From: an uncultured Christensenella sp.
GTDB lineage: Bacteria > Bacillota > Clostridia > Christensenellales > UBA1242
Length of the DNA stretch: 64,000 bases
Assembly (NCBI GenBank): GCA_948466185.1
Contig: CAOJZM010000005.1
Span: 33,980 to 97,979, forward strand
Direction of reading: 5' to 3'
Below the pieces are notes generated by a model. That model ran no database searches. It was given only the letters and a program-made list of their open reading frames with translations, and was not told the origin of the DNA. Below, piece after piece: positions 15,013 to 22,257 of the stretch. The position numbers and the translations under genes are program-made. The stretch's first letter is position 1, and the number at the start of each line of letters is the position of its first letter.

Positions 15013-15639
15013 ATGGATAGGAAAAAGATAATCAACAACTATAAACGTTCTGCTGTTTATAATACATATAATAATCGGGACCACCCATTTTGTTTTATAA
15101 CAACCAAAATAGATATCACAAATATAGTGAAATATTGTAAAAAGTATAAAAATTATTATGCAACTATCGGATGGACAATAATGATGGCGACAAATGATAT
15201 TTTCGAAATGAGAGTAAAATATGAGGGCGGGCAATTTTATGAGTACAATATTATGCACCCTGAATTTATGTTACCTTTTAAAAATGACGTGGCAGGATGT
15301 CTTGGTTGTGAAATGAAATATGATTATAATGAGTTTATTCAGGAGTTTAATAAGCAAAAAAGAAACTTTGAAGAAACTCAAAAAAATATTTATTGCAAAG
15401 ATAAAGGAGCAATTTGGATTAGTTGCGAGCCTTGGATGGAAATTTCCTCTATAATACCACCTTTTGATAAAACTATTGATTTTCAACGCTTTATATGGGA
15501 TAAAATAAAAAAAGAAAAAGGACGTTATTATGTTAATCTTTTGATAATGTTCCATCATGGCTATTTAGATGGACAGCAAGTGGGGCAATTCTTAGATAAG
15601 TTTAAATATTATGAAGGTAAGTTTAAAAATTTAATTTAA
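15013..15639 (+). CDS. chloramphenicol acetyltransferase-like protein, 208 aa
   Basis: The length and motif order fit type-A chloramphenicol acetyltransferases, which transfer acetyl from acetyl-CoA to the drug hydroxyl. KIDITNIVKYCKKY near the N-terminus matches the vDITxl segment, MATNDIFEMRVKY matches the N..EFR segment, EPWMEISSI matches the central pWxxftsi, and MFHHGYLDGQQVGQFLD near residues 178-195 carries the catalytic HHxxxDG. Similarity is of family level; the natural substrate may be another molecule. It has its own promoter and terminator and sits immediately after tRNA-Ser, a common spot for acquired genes. Confidence 0.8.
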   Translation: MDRKKIINNYKRSAVYNTYNNRDHPFCFITTKIDITNIVKYCKKYKNYYATIGWTIMMATNDIFEMRVKYEGGQFYEYNIMHPEFMLPFKNDVAGCLGCEMKYDYNEFIQEFNKQKRNFEETQKNIYCKDKGAIWISCEPWMEISSIIPPFDKTIDFQRFIWDKIKKEKGRYYVNLLIMFHHGYLDGQQVGQFLDKFKYYEGKFKNLI

Positions 15640-15684
15640 CGAAAGATTTGTTTAAATTCTCTCAATCTCCGCCAAAAGCGAATA

Positions 15685-15722
15685 ATACATACCCTAACGC
15701 ACTGTTGGGGTGTGTATTTTTA
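15685..15722 (+). terminator. terminator of the CAT-like gene
   Basis: ATACATACCCTAAC pairs with GTTGGGGTGTGTAT over 14 positions with two G-U pairs, followed by T5. Confidence 0.8.
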
Positions 15723-15734
15723 TGTGAGAATGCT

Positions 15735-15764
15735 TTGGAATTTGTTGTTAATTTATGATACACT
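15735..15764 (+). promoter_or_regulatory. promoter of the UDG-like gene, placed for leaderless start
   Basis: TTGGAA, 18 bases and TACACT are followed by six bases and the ATG at 15771. No ribosome site is present. Confidence 0.55.
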
Positions 15765-15770
15765 ACAAAT

Positions 15771-16349
15771 ATGAATGCAAGTGAAGAAATTAAGGTTTGT
15801 AAATTGTGTGGGGAGCTACCCAAATTAATTGAAGATAATATACAAATTGGAACAACTCCGTTTATTGTTATAGGAGAAAGTCCTGCAAAAGATGGTTGGA
15901 TAGAGTCTAAGCGAGCATTTTACAACACAAAAGGTCGTTTGCAGGCAAGTGGCAAAGTTTTAGAAAAACTGTTAAATAACATTGGATACTCAATTAAAGA
16001 TATGTATTTTACAGAGTGTTGCAAGTGTATTATAGAAGACAGAAAACAACTTGCAAAGTGCTGTCAAAACTGTATGCCATTTTTGTTAGAACAGTTAAAA
16101 TATATTCCATGCAATATTATACTTACAATGGGCTTGCATCCAACGCAAGCACTGCTAAACAAAAAGATCAAAAAATTTGCAGATTATGTTGGCAAAGAGT
16201 TTGATTTCGTGATTGATAATAAAAAATACATATTATTGCCAATTTATCATACATCTCCACTCAACCCAAAAGGCTATAAACTAAATATTCCAATATTTGA
16301 AAAATTAAAACAAATTATTAGTAATTTAGATTCTGCAAAAAGATTATAG
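15771..16349 (+). CDS. uracil-DNA glycosylase superfamily protein, 192 aa
   Basis: FIVIGESPAKDGW at about residues 31-43 matches the catalytic motif A of family 4/5-like UDGs (GE-P-x-x-[DE]G), and LLPIYHTSPLNPKGY near residues 154-168 matches the motif B H-[PT]-S-P loop. Cysteines at the N-terminus (CKLC) and in ECCKC and CCQNC could ligate a 4Fe-4S cluster, as in family 4 enzymes. It probably removes uracil or another damaged base; exact specificity is unknown. The promoter abuts the ATG, suggesting a leaderless mRNA. Confidence 0.78.
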   Translation: MNASEEIKVCKLCGELPKLIEDNIQIGTTPFIVIGESPAKDGWIESKRAFYNTKGRLQASGKVLEKLLNNIGYSIKDMYFTECCKCIIEDRKQLAKCCQNCMPFLLEQLKYIPCNIILTMGLHPTQALLNKKIKKFADYVGKEFDFVIDNKKYILLPIYHTSPLNPKGYKLNIPIFEKLKQIISNLDSAKRL

Positions 16350-16389
16350 CCTTTCGAAAAATACTGGCACCAAAGTATACGCTTTCTTG

Positions 16390-16418
16390 TTGTAAATATT
16401 TTATGGATATGATAAAAT
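16390..16418 (+). promoter_or_regulatory. promoter of the GIY-YIG gene, placed for leaderless start
   Basis: TTGTAA, 17 bases and TAAAAT are followed by seven bases and the ATG at 16426, leaving no room for a ribosome site. Confidence 0.6.
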
Positions 16419-16425
16419 ATAAATA

Positions 16426-17373
16426 ATGCTGCATTTAGGGATCAATCTTTTAAAAAAAGAGAAAGATTGTTATTTAACAAGAGAAAATTACGCATCCAAG
16501 GAAGATGATGCTGTTTCTACGGTTGTTTTTATTGATTGGATACTTCATAATAAGTTTTATTTGTTATATCCTATAGAGCTGTCTTCAAAATATTTGCAGA
16601 ATGTAAAGTCGTTTTATGCTCAGCAGGATATTTTGACGCCAAAACAAGAAGAGCGATATTATAAAGTGTGTGTTGCTTTGGATGAAATTAATAGCATTAA
16701 AAATAAAAGTGGAGAGGAAAACGGCACATCACTAGAAGTACAGTTTGAAGATGAACAGTTTCAAATGAATAAAACAATGTATACTCAAGATGTTTTATTG
16801 AGAATATATAATCGTTATAATTTTGGAAAAAGCATAGAGGGAAAGTTTTATTCATCGAACTACTGTGAACAGTTATATAAAAATGCGATGAAAAATTTTG
16901 ATTTAAATATTAAATATTTTGATCGGTGCGACAAACAAGAATTTGAAAAAGCATTGCAGGCTTTTATAAACAAAAATCCAAAGTTTGTTGAGGTGACAGA
17001 TCTAAACTCCTACGATTACAAAGGAGGATACTATTTAATGGTGCTTGACAAATATAAGCAGGTATATATTGGAACAACACGCAATATTAAACAACGCATT
17101 CTGCAGCATTGGCAAAAAAGAAAACATTTAGATAGGCTGGTTTTTCCAAATGGTGCAGTTGAAGCCTCAATTATGTCTATCGACAGTTTTAGACATATGG
17201 ACACCACGCGAATATTTGTGTACATAACAAACAAAACTTATATTAAAGAAGATAAGTTTATTAGGGATTTTGGAAAAGATTTTGTGTTAAATAGAATAGG
17301 CGGAGGTGAAATGATTTTAGGGGGATTACAAGTAGCCCTATCCACCAAACATAGAGATTTTACAAAAGTGTGA
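16426..17373 (+). CDS. GIY-YIG domain protein, 315 aa
   Basis: The C-terminal third (about residues 200-280) reads GGYYLMVLDKYKQVYIGTTR and continues NIKQRILQHW, matching the GIY and YIG strands and the following basic helix of GIY-YIG nucleases. The N-terminal 190 residues are not recognised; they are mixed and Lys/Glu-rich, with LHNKFYLLYPIELSSKYL near residues 40-60. The family usually makes single-strand cuts in repair, restriction or homing. It is a single gene in a set of small independently promoted genes after tRNA-Ser. The catalytic Arg and Glu positions look plausible (R in TTRNIKQR). Confidence 0.72.
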   Translation: MLHLGINLLKKEKDCYLTRENYASKEDDAVSTVVFIDWILHNKFYLLYPIELSSKYLQNVKSFYAQQDILTPKQEERYYKVCVALDEINSIKNKSGEENGTSLEVQFEDEQFQMNKTMYTQDVLLRIYNRYNFGKSIEGKFYSSNYCEQLYKNAMKNFDLNIKYFDRCDKQEFEKALQAFINKNPKFVEVTDLNSYDYKGGYYLMVLDKYKQVYIGTTRNIKQRILQHWQKRKHLDRLVFPNGAVEASIMSIDSFRHMDTTRIFVYITNKTYIKEDKFIRDFGKDFVLNRIGGGEMILGGLQVALSTKHRDFTKV

Positions 17374-17414
17374 TGCTGGGAGGCATTTTATTACACGTGT
17401 TTTAAGGCATTGTA

Positions 17415-18119
17415 TTACTGTGCTGGCCTTTTAGTGTGAACATTGAATGTTTTGGTTTTTTCATCATAAGCTGCAAGAAGAATATTGTTTAGTTCTTTTT
17501 TATTTTGCAATTGTAATTTAGCAAATAGCCATTCTTTATCCTTATTAATCTTATTTAATCCCGATTTGGATATTTTTCCATCCACAATTAATATGTTTGT
17601 AAGAGATGCAGGTTCGACTAATTTTTTATTTACATCTTCCAGCACAACGGGCTTTTGTGTGCCTTTTGGCAGTACTGAAAGTTTTCCGCTAGGTTCAAAA
17701 ATTGCATAGGCGACATCATTTATATCGAAATAATTCTTTTCACGCAGCATGGAAAGAAGGTCGTTAACATCAATTTTGCATTTGTTAAGCTGTCTGTAAT
17801 CAATTTTTCCATCGTATATTAAGGTGGAAGGCTTTCCCTTTAAGGTACGTTTTAAAAATGTGCTTTTTCTTCCAATTATAGCAACAAACAGTGCTAGTAG
17901 AAAAAATATTGTCATTGCAATGAGATAATAATAAAAAGGCTGCTCAGTTTCTATAGACCAATCTGCTGCAATAGAGCCGAGTGAAATACCCACAGCGTAA
18001 TCTATAAATTCAAGTTGGGCGATTTGTTTTTTTCCTAGAATTTTTGAAATAATAAAAAGGTAGATAAATGAAACTGTTGCGTTTATTAAAACCCAGTAAA
18101 TAGATGGAATTCCAAACAT
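17415..18119 (-). CDS. DUF421/YetF-type membrane protein, 234 aa
   Basis: The N-terminal 85 residues form three hydrophobic helices, with the family motif KILGKKQIAQLEFIDYAVGISLGSIAA between the first two. The cytoplasmic DUF421 domain follows: RKSTFLKRTLKGKPSTLIYDGKIDYRQLNKCKID..DLLSMLREKNYFDINDVAYAIFEPSGKLSV. This matches the YetF/YdfS family. Some members are spore-associated or stress-linked in Bacillus, but the biochemical role is not established. TAGAGGAGG precedes the ATG. Confidence 0.9.
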   Translation of the reverse strand: MFGIPSIYWVLINATVSFIYLFIISKILGKKQIAQLEFIDYAVGISLGSIAADWSIETEQPFYYYLIAMTIFFLLALFVAIIGRKSTFLKRTLKGKPSTLIYDGKIDYRQLNKCKIDVNDLLSMLREKNYFDINDVAYAIFEPSGKLSVLPKGTQKPVVLEDVNKKLVEPASLTNILIVDGKISKSGLNKINKDKEWLFAKLQLQNKKELNNILLAAYDEKTKTFNVHTKRPAQ

Positions 18120-18185
18120 AAATTCCTCCTCTATATTAGAAATGAGATTTTTTTGTTCTTTTATACATAGCTTTTGAAATCACTA

Positions 18186-18214
18186 TTGACTCTCTGCATT
18201 TTAAACTTTATAAT
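18186..18214 (+). promoter_or_regulatory. promoter of the GNAT gene, placed for leaderless start
   Basis: TTGACT, a 17-base spacer and TATAAT are followed by exactly six bases and the ATG at 18221. This is the clearest example in the window of a start codon at the predicted +1. Confidence 0.8.
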
Positions 18215-18220
18215 AAACTT

Positions 18221-18631
18221 ATGGTACAAATGAGAAATTTTAATATTAACAATGTAAAATTTAATAGATATGAGTCCTTCGGGAAGGATTTTTTTCAGGT
18301 GGAAATTTATGGATATTATTACGAACAGACTCTTGATAAGATTCTAAAAGTTGGAAAAATTCTCTATACCTTGGAAAATGGTGTAATGACGCTGGATGTT
18401 ATTAGAGTTAATATAGATTACCAAAACCTTGGTGTTGGTAGTAAGTTGCTCGGATTTATGTTTGAAGATTGTAAAAAGGCCAATGTGAGAAAAGTTGAGG
18501 GTGAATTTGCACCAGATGACGAACTTCAAGGTCGTGTCTTTTACACAAAGCATGGTTTTGAGATTCGAGAAGAAATAATGGCAGACAGATTATACAAAAC
18601 ATTAAAATTTGAGGATGAATCAGAACAATAG
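18221..18631 (+). CDS. GNAT-family N-acetyltransferase, 136 aa
   Basis: VIRVNIDYQNLGVGSKLLGFM at about residues 66-86 is the acetyl-CoA-binding motif A (strand 4, then Q-x-x-G-x-G/A, then helix). VFYTKHGFEI near residue 107 is the usual C-terminal motif. The substrate is unknown. The second in-frame ATG at 18230 also has no ribosome site, so the start at 18221 on a leaderless transcript is favoured. Confidence 0.82.
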   Translation: MVQMRNFNINNVKFNRYESFGKDFFQVEIYGYYYEQTLDKILKVGKILYTLENGVMTLDVIRVNIDYQNLGVGSKLLGFMFEDCKKANVRKVEGEFAPDDELQGRVFYTKHGFEIREEIMADRLYKTLKFEDESEQ

Positions 18632-18634
18632 ACG

Positions 18635-18660
18635 AAAACGCGATAAGTTTATCGCGTTTT
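18635..18660. terminator. bidirectional terminator between GNAT gene and spoIIP
   Basis: AAAACGCGATAA and TTATCGCGTTTT are perfect 12-base arms separated by two bases. The stop codon of the convergent gene lies within it. Confidence 0.9.
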
Positions 18661-19737
18661 GTTTTTATTCTTAGTTTTAGGTTTTTTATAAAAGTAGAAC
18701 ACTGAAAATCCGATTGCAAGAAGACCAATTGCACTTGGTATTAATATTATTGGAAGAATATTAACGCCAGAATTTGCACCGTTTGTTTCTTCAAATTTCT
18801 CATTGACTGTAGGATTGTTGGAGTTTCCGCCGATAGTTAAGTTGTTGTTTTCGTCTACTGTAGTGTTATATAGAGTTTTATTTATGATGTTTGCCAGTTC
18901 ATAAGCGGAATCTAAGACATAATCCTTTTCAATGGTATGTGTGCCCATTTCAAATAGGAGAGCTTTGTTTGAAAGTGCTTGATTGTAATGACCTTTACCC
19001 CAATATATATCGTGGAATAACCAAGGGCATTCGACTTCAGCAACGCTCAACATATATAAAGCAAATTGAAGGTTTTCGGCCGAATTAGCATTTGATTGGC
19101 CTAGCACTATTCTTATTTTGCTATGTTCCTTTCCATTTACTTTAGTTAAATAGAACTGTCTACTTGCTCCGTCACGATGTATGTCAAAAATAGCGTCTGG
19201 GGAATTTTTAAGCAGGTTTTTCGCTGTTAAATTGCTTCTTGAATAAGCGCTAGAATTATGTGGTATATGTAAAGTTTCGTCTAATGTTACATCAACGCCG
19301 TATTGGTTTAATGAGGATTTAAGTTTTTTTGCAACGTCGTGAATCCCTCCTGCACCGTAAACGCTTTCTGTGCCATCGCCGATAATATAACTTTCGTCAT
19401 TATGGGTCATATAAAGAGCGATTTTTTTATGTGAGACAGGTGAGGAAATCTGATTAATATTATTACTTTTTGTAATGTTGGGGCGGGGATAAGTTTGTAT
19501 ATATCGTGCCCTAGCAAAACCGTTTGTTTCGTCGACGAGATATATTTCGTATTCGTGGAAATTGCGATCAATAAACTTGTCACCCACTTCAACATCTTCT
19601 CTTTGAGTGAGTTCAATACCGTATTCGTCTATTATTTGATAAATTGTACCATTGCTTTCAGCATATGTTGTTGAAAATTGAGTGCCGCTGCTGAGAACTA
19701 TAAGGGCTAAAAAGCACAATAAAAGAAATTTTTTCAT
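18649..19737 (-). CDS. spoIIP: SpoIIP-like N-acetylmuramoyl-L-alanine amidase, 362 aa
   Basis: SpoIIP is a membrane-bound peptidoglycan hydrolase which, with SpoIID and SpoIIM, drives engulfment of the forespore. A signal peptide (MKKFLLLCFLALIVLSSGTQ) is followed by the catalytic domain with THNDESY (residues 111-117), a GIHDVAKKLKSSLNQYGVDV segment, HNSSAYSRS and DIHRDGA (185-191), which supply the zinc-ligand pattern. A C-terminal hydrophobic segment (residues about 326-349) with a Lys-rich tail is an extra anchor not found in Bacillus SpoIIP. CATAAT lies six bases from the ATG and no ribosome site is visible. Confidence 0.85.
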   Translation of the reverse strand: MKKFLLLCFLALIVLSSGTQFSTTYAESNGTIYQIIDEYGIELTQREDVEVGDKFIDRNFHEYEIYLVDETNGFARARYIQTYPRPNITKSNNINQISSPVSHKKIALYMTHNDESYIIGDGTESVYGAGGIHDVAKKLKSSLNQYGVDVTLDETLHIPHNSSAYSRSNLTAKNLLKNSPDAIFDIHRDGASRQFYLTKVNGKEHSKIRIVLGQSNANSAENLQFALYMLSVAEVECPWLFHDIYWGKGHYNQALSNKALLFEMGTHTIEKDYVLDSAYELANIINKTLYNTTVDENNNLTIGGNSNNPTVNEKFEETNGANSGVNILPIILIPSAIGLLAIGFSVFYFYKKPKTKNKNKTR

Positions 19738-19758
19738 GCTTTTATTATGCTATATATT

Positions 19759-20037
19759 TTATAAATTATTCTTTTTTTTGCGAAATACAATAGCACATAT
19801 AAGTATGATCAAGCAGAAAAGAAGTTCAAGTGCTGTTTCAAATATTAACATAAAACTATTTGTACAAAGAACGGCGTAAAGAGTATAGGAAAGTGAACTT
19901 ACCATCCACAATATCCAAGACCATATACTTAAATCCTCTGCCTTTTTGGTTTTTAAACATTTTACTATTTGTGGGAAATAAGAGAAAAATGTACAAACTG
20001 AAACTATAGCCAATAAAATGTTGCCAAATATTTCCAT
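19759..20037 (-). CDS. PQ-loop (SemiSWEET-like) membrane protein, 92 aa
   Basis: Three hydrophobic helices and the motif FFSYFPQIVKCLKTKKAEDLSIWSWILW at about residues 17-44, with the Pro-Gln pair and the charged KKAEDLS turn, are typical of bacterial SemiSWEET/PQ-loop proteins, small dimeric transporters for sugars or related solutes. GGGGGAAG precedes the ATG. The substrate is unknown. Confidence 0.85.
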   Translation of the reverse strand: MEIFGNILLAIVSVCTFFSYFPQIVKCLKTKKAEDLSIWSWILWMVSSLSYTLYAVLCTNSFMLIFETALELLFCLIILICAIVFRKKKNNL

Positions 20038-20097
20038 AACTTCCCCCGTAAAATAAAATTCATAACTGCCTTATGTGCAATTATGAACTGTCAAATG

Positions 20098-20172
<75 letters not shown>

Positions 20173-20190
20173 AATATTATTATATGGTGT

Positions 20191-20293
20191 GTCGCACTCG
20201 GCAAGCTAATTACCGTCGGTTTAGCTCCGCTCCGTGCTCAGAACTTATGTTCTTGGCATTCAGCCCCCATGCTCCACCACTGAGCAGCTGAGG
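20191..20293. other. tRNA-Asn-derived mosaic fragment
   Basis: Upstream of tRNA-Asn, 20271-20293 repeats the 5' part of the tRNA on the same strand (GCTCCACCACTGAGC matches exactly, then CTGAGG). GCACTCGGC at 20194-20202 matches the anticodon-stem region in the opposite orientation. No complete cloverleaf is seen, so this is a rearranged relic and not a gene. Confidence 0.55.
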
Positions 20294-20342
20294 TTGATTT
20301 ATAAATTAAGCACTGTAATGATATCAAATATTTAATTTAATG

Positions 20343-20543
20343 TCAATAAAAATTTAATAAATTTTCAAAATTTTCCTTATTATCTATGACATTTTCAATT
20401 TCATCATTCTTATTGTTTAAGTCGTCAAGTTCACGCTGTTTATCATTAAGTATGATTGTTGTAACAATAGCAATCGTAATTACGATTACCAGAATACAGA
20501 TTGATAATACTTTATAAAACTTATTTTGGCTCACTGTTTCCAT
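20343..20543 (-). CDS. DivIC/FtsB-like septum formation protein, 66 aa
   Basis: A short cytoplasmic N-terminus, one membrane helix (VLSICILVIVITIAIVTTII) and a coiled-coil rich in heptads (DKQRELDDLNNKNDEIENVI) match small DivIC-type bitopic proteins of the divisome. It is shorter than usual. Its start lies inside yabQ (23-base overlap), and a yabP-yabQ-divIC order is common in clostridia, which supports the call. No ribosome site is needed if it is translationally coupled. Confidence 0.75.
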   Translation of the reverse strand: METVSQNKFYKVLSICILVIVITIAIVTTIILNDKQRELDDLNNKNDEIENVIDNKENFENLLNFY

Positions 20544-20886
20544 TAGCTTGATTTCTGTTAAGTCTGAACTCCTTGAGTTTATTGTACCACTTATCCAGCA
20601 GTTTTGTCCAGAGTTTTCCCAATGTTGCCCTTTCTAAAAACAAAGAAATTGAAAAAACTATCAAAATATATATTCTAAATCTGCCATAATTCACCTGTAA
20701 GTTAACGATAAAGAGCAACAAAAAAGAAATTGTTGTTGACAAAAAGTAACCAATTTGACCTACAATCTTATTTTTATTGCATAAAAAAGTAATCAGCTTG
20801 GATAATTCAAAGATTAAACCGGCGAAAATCCCTACTAAGACTATTGATAAGATGATAAACGGCTGCCCAAGTGTTTCATAAAGCAT
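20521..20886 (-). CDS. yabQ: YabQ-like spore cortex protein, 121 aa
   Basis: YabQ is a forespore-associated membrane protein needed for cortex formation in Bacillus. This protein has hydrophobic segments at about residues 8-30 and 46-66 and near 72-86, opening ETLGQPFIILSIVLVGIFAGLIF, which matches the YabQ start. The gene follows yabP with a one-base overlap (TAATG), the usual order. Assignment rests on both sequence pattern and position. Confidence 0.85.
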   Translation of the reverse strand: MLYETLGQPFIILSIVLVGIFAGLIFELSKLITFLCNKNKIVGQIGYFLSTTISFLLLFIVNLQVNYGRFRIYILIVFSISLFLERATLGKLWTKLLDKWYNKLKEFRLNRNQANGNSEPK

Positions 20887-21140
20887 TATTTAAAAATCCT
20901 TTTTAACAGTGGCTGTTTTGGTCCGCTAGGCGAAGAAAATTTAAGATTTGTAATTTTGCCTGAAAAAGTTACCTCGTGGTTATCCAAGTCAAGCTTTTTT
21001 ACTTCGAGATTATTGCCACTTATGATAATTGAATTGGTTGATGTTTCAACTACTGCCTGTGTTGGTGTAGAGGAAATAACCCTATTTGCACCTTTAATAC
21101 AGATATTAGACATCTCTTCAATAAGAATAGACTCGTTCAT
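20886..21140 (-). CDS. yabP: sporulation protein YabP, 84 aa
   Basis: YabP is a small spore-coat or cortex-associated protein. The pattern NSIIISGNNLEVKKLDLDNHEVTFSGKITNLKF at about residues 37-69, a beta-rich core with SG..LEV..LDL...EV...G.I..L.Y, is the family signature. AAAGGAGA precedes the ATG. It is first in an operon with yabQ and the DivIC-like gene. Confidence 0.87.
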   Translation of the reverse strand: MNESILIEEMSNICIKGANRVISSTPTQAVVETSTNSIIISGNNLEVKKLDLDNHEVTFSGKITNLKFSSPSGPKQPLLKRIFK

Positions 21141-21224
21141 AAAAATCTCCTTTTATCTTATAATATTTATCAAACTGCTGAAAAATGATAGATTTAATTG
21201 TAAAAATCTTGTATGATATATTAC

Positions 21225-22061
21225 ATGGAAAAGAAAATATTTATAGCAGATAAAAATGACAAACTGGCAAATCTTCTCTCAAAAGAAGGATTTTCCTATA
21301 ATTATGCCAGCAAGTTGATAAGAAATAAGGATGTTAAGGTGGATGACGTCAGGGTAAAAGAAAATATTGATTTGTTATTTGGCAGTGAAATTACCGTCTT
21401 TTATACTGAAGAAAATATAAAGCAAAAATTTGAAATCGTATATGAAGATAATAATGTCTATCTTATAAATAAAAAAGCGGGCATTGAAGTGGAAGGGCCA
21501 GCGGGATTGGAGGGCTGTCTGCCGGATGCAATGGCGGTGCATAGACTTGACCGTAATACAGAGGGACTTTTGGTCATGGCGAAAAATGCCGAGGCAAAAG
21601 AAATTCTTTTAAATGCCTTTAAAAATCATGAGGTTGAAAAAAAATATCTTGCAGAGGTGGTTGGCAGCAGTGATTTTAAAGGCGAAATTTATAAAGCTTA
21701 TCTCGTAAAAGATAAAGAAAGCGCTTTTGTTAAAATTATTAAAAATAATTGCAAAGGTGCCACAAGTATTGCAACAGGGTTTAAGACCCTTAAAAGTAAT
21801 CCGTCTTCCAGTATTGTTGAATGCCAACTTATAACTGGAAAAACTCACCAAATTAGAGCCCATTTATCATTTTTGGGGCATGCAATTATTGGGGACGGAA
21901 AATATGGAAAAAATGAAAATAATAAAAAATTTAAGCAAAAAACTCAAAAATTACATTGTTTTTATATTAAATTTAATAAATTAAATGGAAAATTAAATTA
22001 TTTAAATAAAAAAGAATTTATATGTTTTCCTACTTGGTACCCTAAAAATAACAGCAAATAA
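21225..22061 (+). CDS. RluA-family pseudouridine synthase, 278 aa
   Basis: RluA-type enzymes isomerise specific uridines in rRNA or tRNA. An S4-like RNA-binding N-terminus (LLSKEGFSYNYASKLIRNKDVKVDDVRV) is followed by the catalytic motif AVHRLDRNTEGLLVMAK at about residues 108-124, with the conserved Asp, and the C-terminal motif LITGKTHQIRAHLSFLGHAIIGD. Target site unknown; RluD/RluA-like. The ATG at 21213 overlaps a possible -10 box (TATGAT, 21212-21217), so 21225 is preferred. No ribosome site is obvious. Confidence 0.9.
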   Translation: MEKKIFIADKNDKLANLLSKEGFSYNYASKLIRNKDVKVDDVRVKENIDLLFGSEITVFYTEENIKQKFEIVYEDNNVYLINKKAGIEVEGPAGLEGCLPDAMAVHRLDRNTEGLLVMAKNAEAKEILLNAFKNHEVEKKYLAEVVGSSDFKGEIYKAYLVKDKESAFVKIIKNNCKGATSIATGFKTLKSNPSSSIVECQLITGKTHQIRAHLSFLGHAIIGDGKYGKNENNKKFKQKTQKLHCFYIKFNKLNGKLNYLNKKEFICFPTWYPKNNSK

Positions 22062-22083
22062 ACACATTAAATTGTGTTTTTTT
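22060..22083 (+). terminator. terminator of the pseudouridine synthase gene
   Basis: AAACACA and TGTGTTT form a 7-base stem with a 6-base loop and T run, directly at the stop codon. The rest of the 196-base gap is almost pure A/T until the next promoter. Confidence 0.75.
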
Positions 22084-22202
22084 AATTGAAAAAATCAATA
22101 TAAAAATTAAAAAATTCACAAATATTTATGCAAATAATTTTTTTATTATTTTTATTTATAAATATATTTATTTAATTATTAAAAAATATTATTAAAAATA
22201 AT

Positions 22203-22232
22203 TTGATAATTAATAATAAAAAGTGGTAAACT
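22203..22232 (+). promoter_or_regulatory. promoter of the giant lipoprotein gene
   Basis: TTGATA, 18 bases and TAAACT preceded by extended TGG. The same TGGTAAACT element occurs before typA. GAGGT lies before the ATG at 22258. Confidence 0.6.
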
Positions 22233-22257
22233 AAAAATAATTAATAGAGGTACTCAA

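Noticed and set aside
21189-21225. Leaderless promoter for the RluA gene
   Set aside because: TATGAT is well placed seven bases before the ATG, but no acceptable -35 box is found at 16-18 bases, so I did not list it as a promoter.
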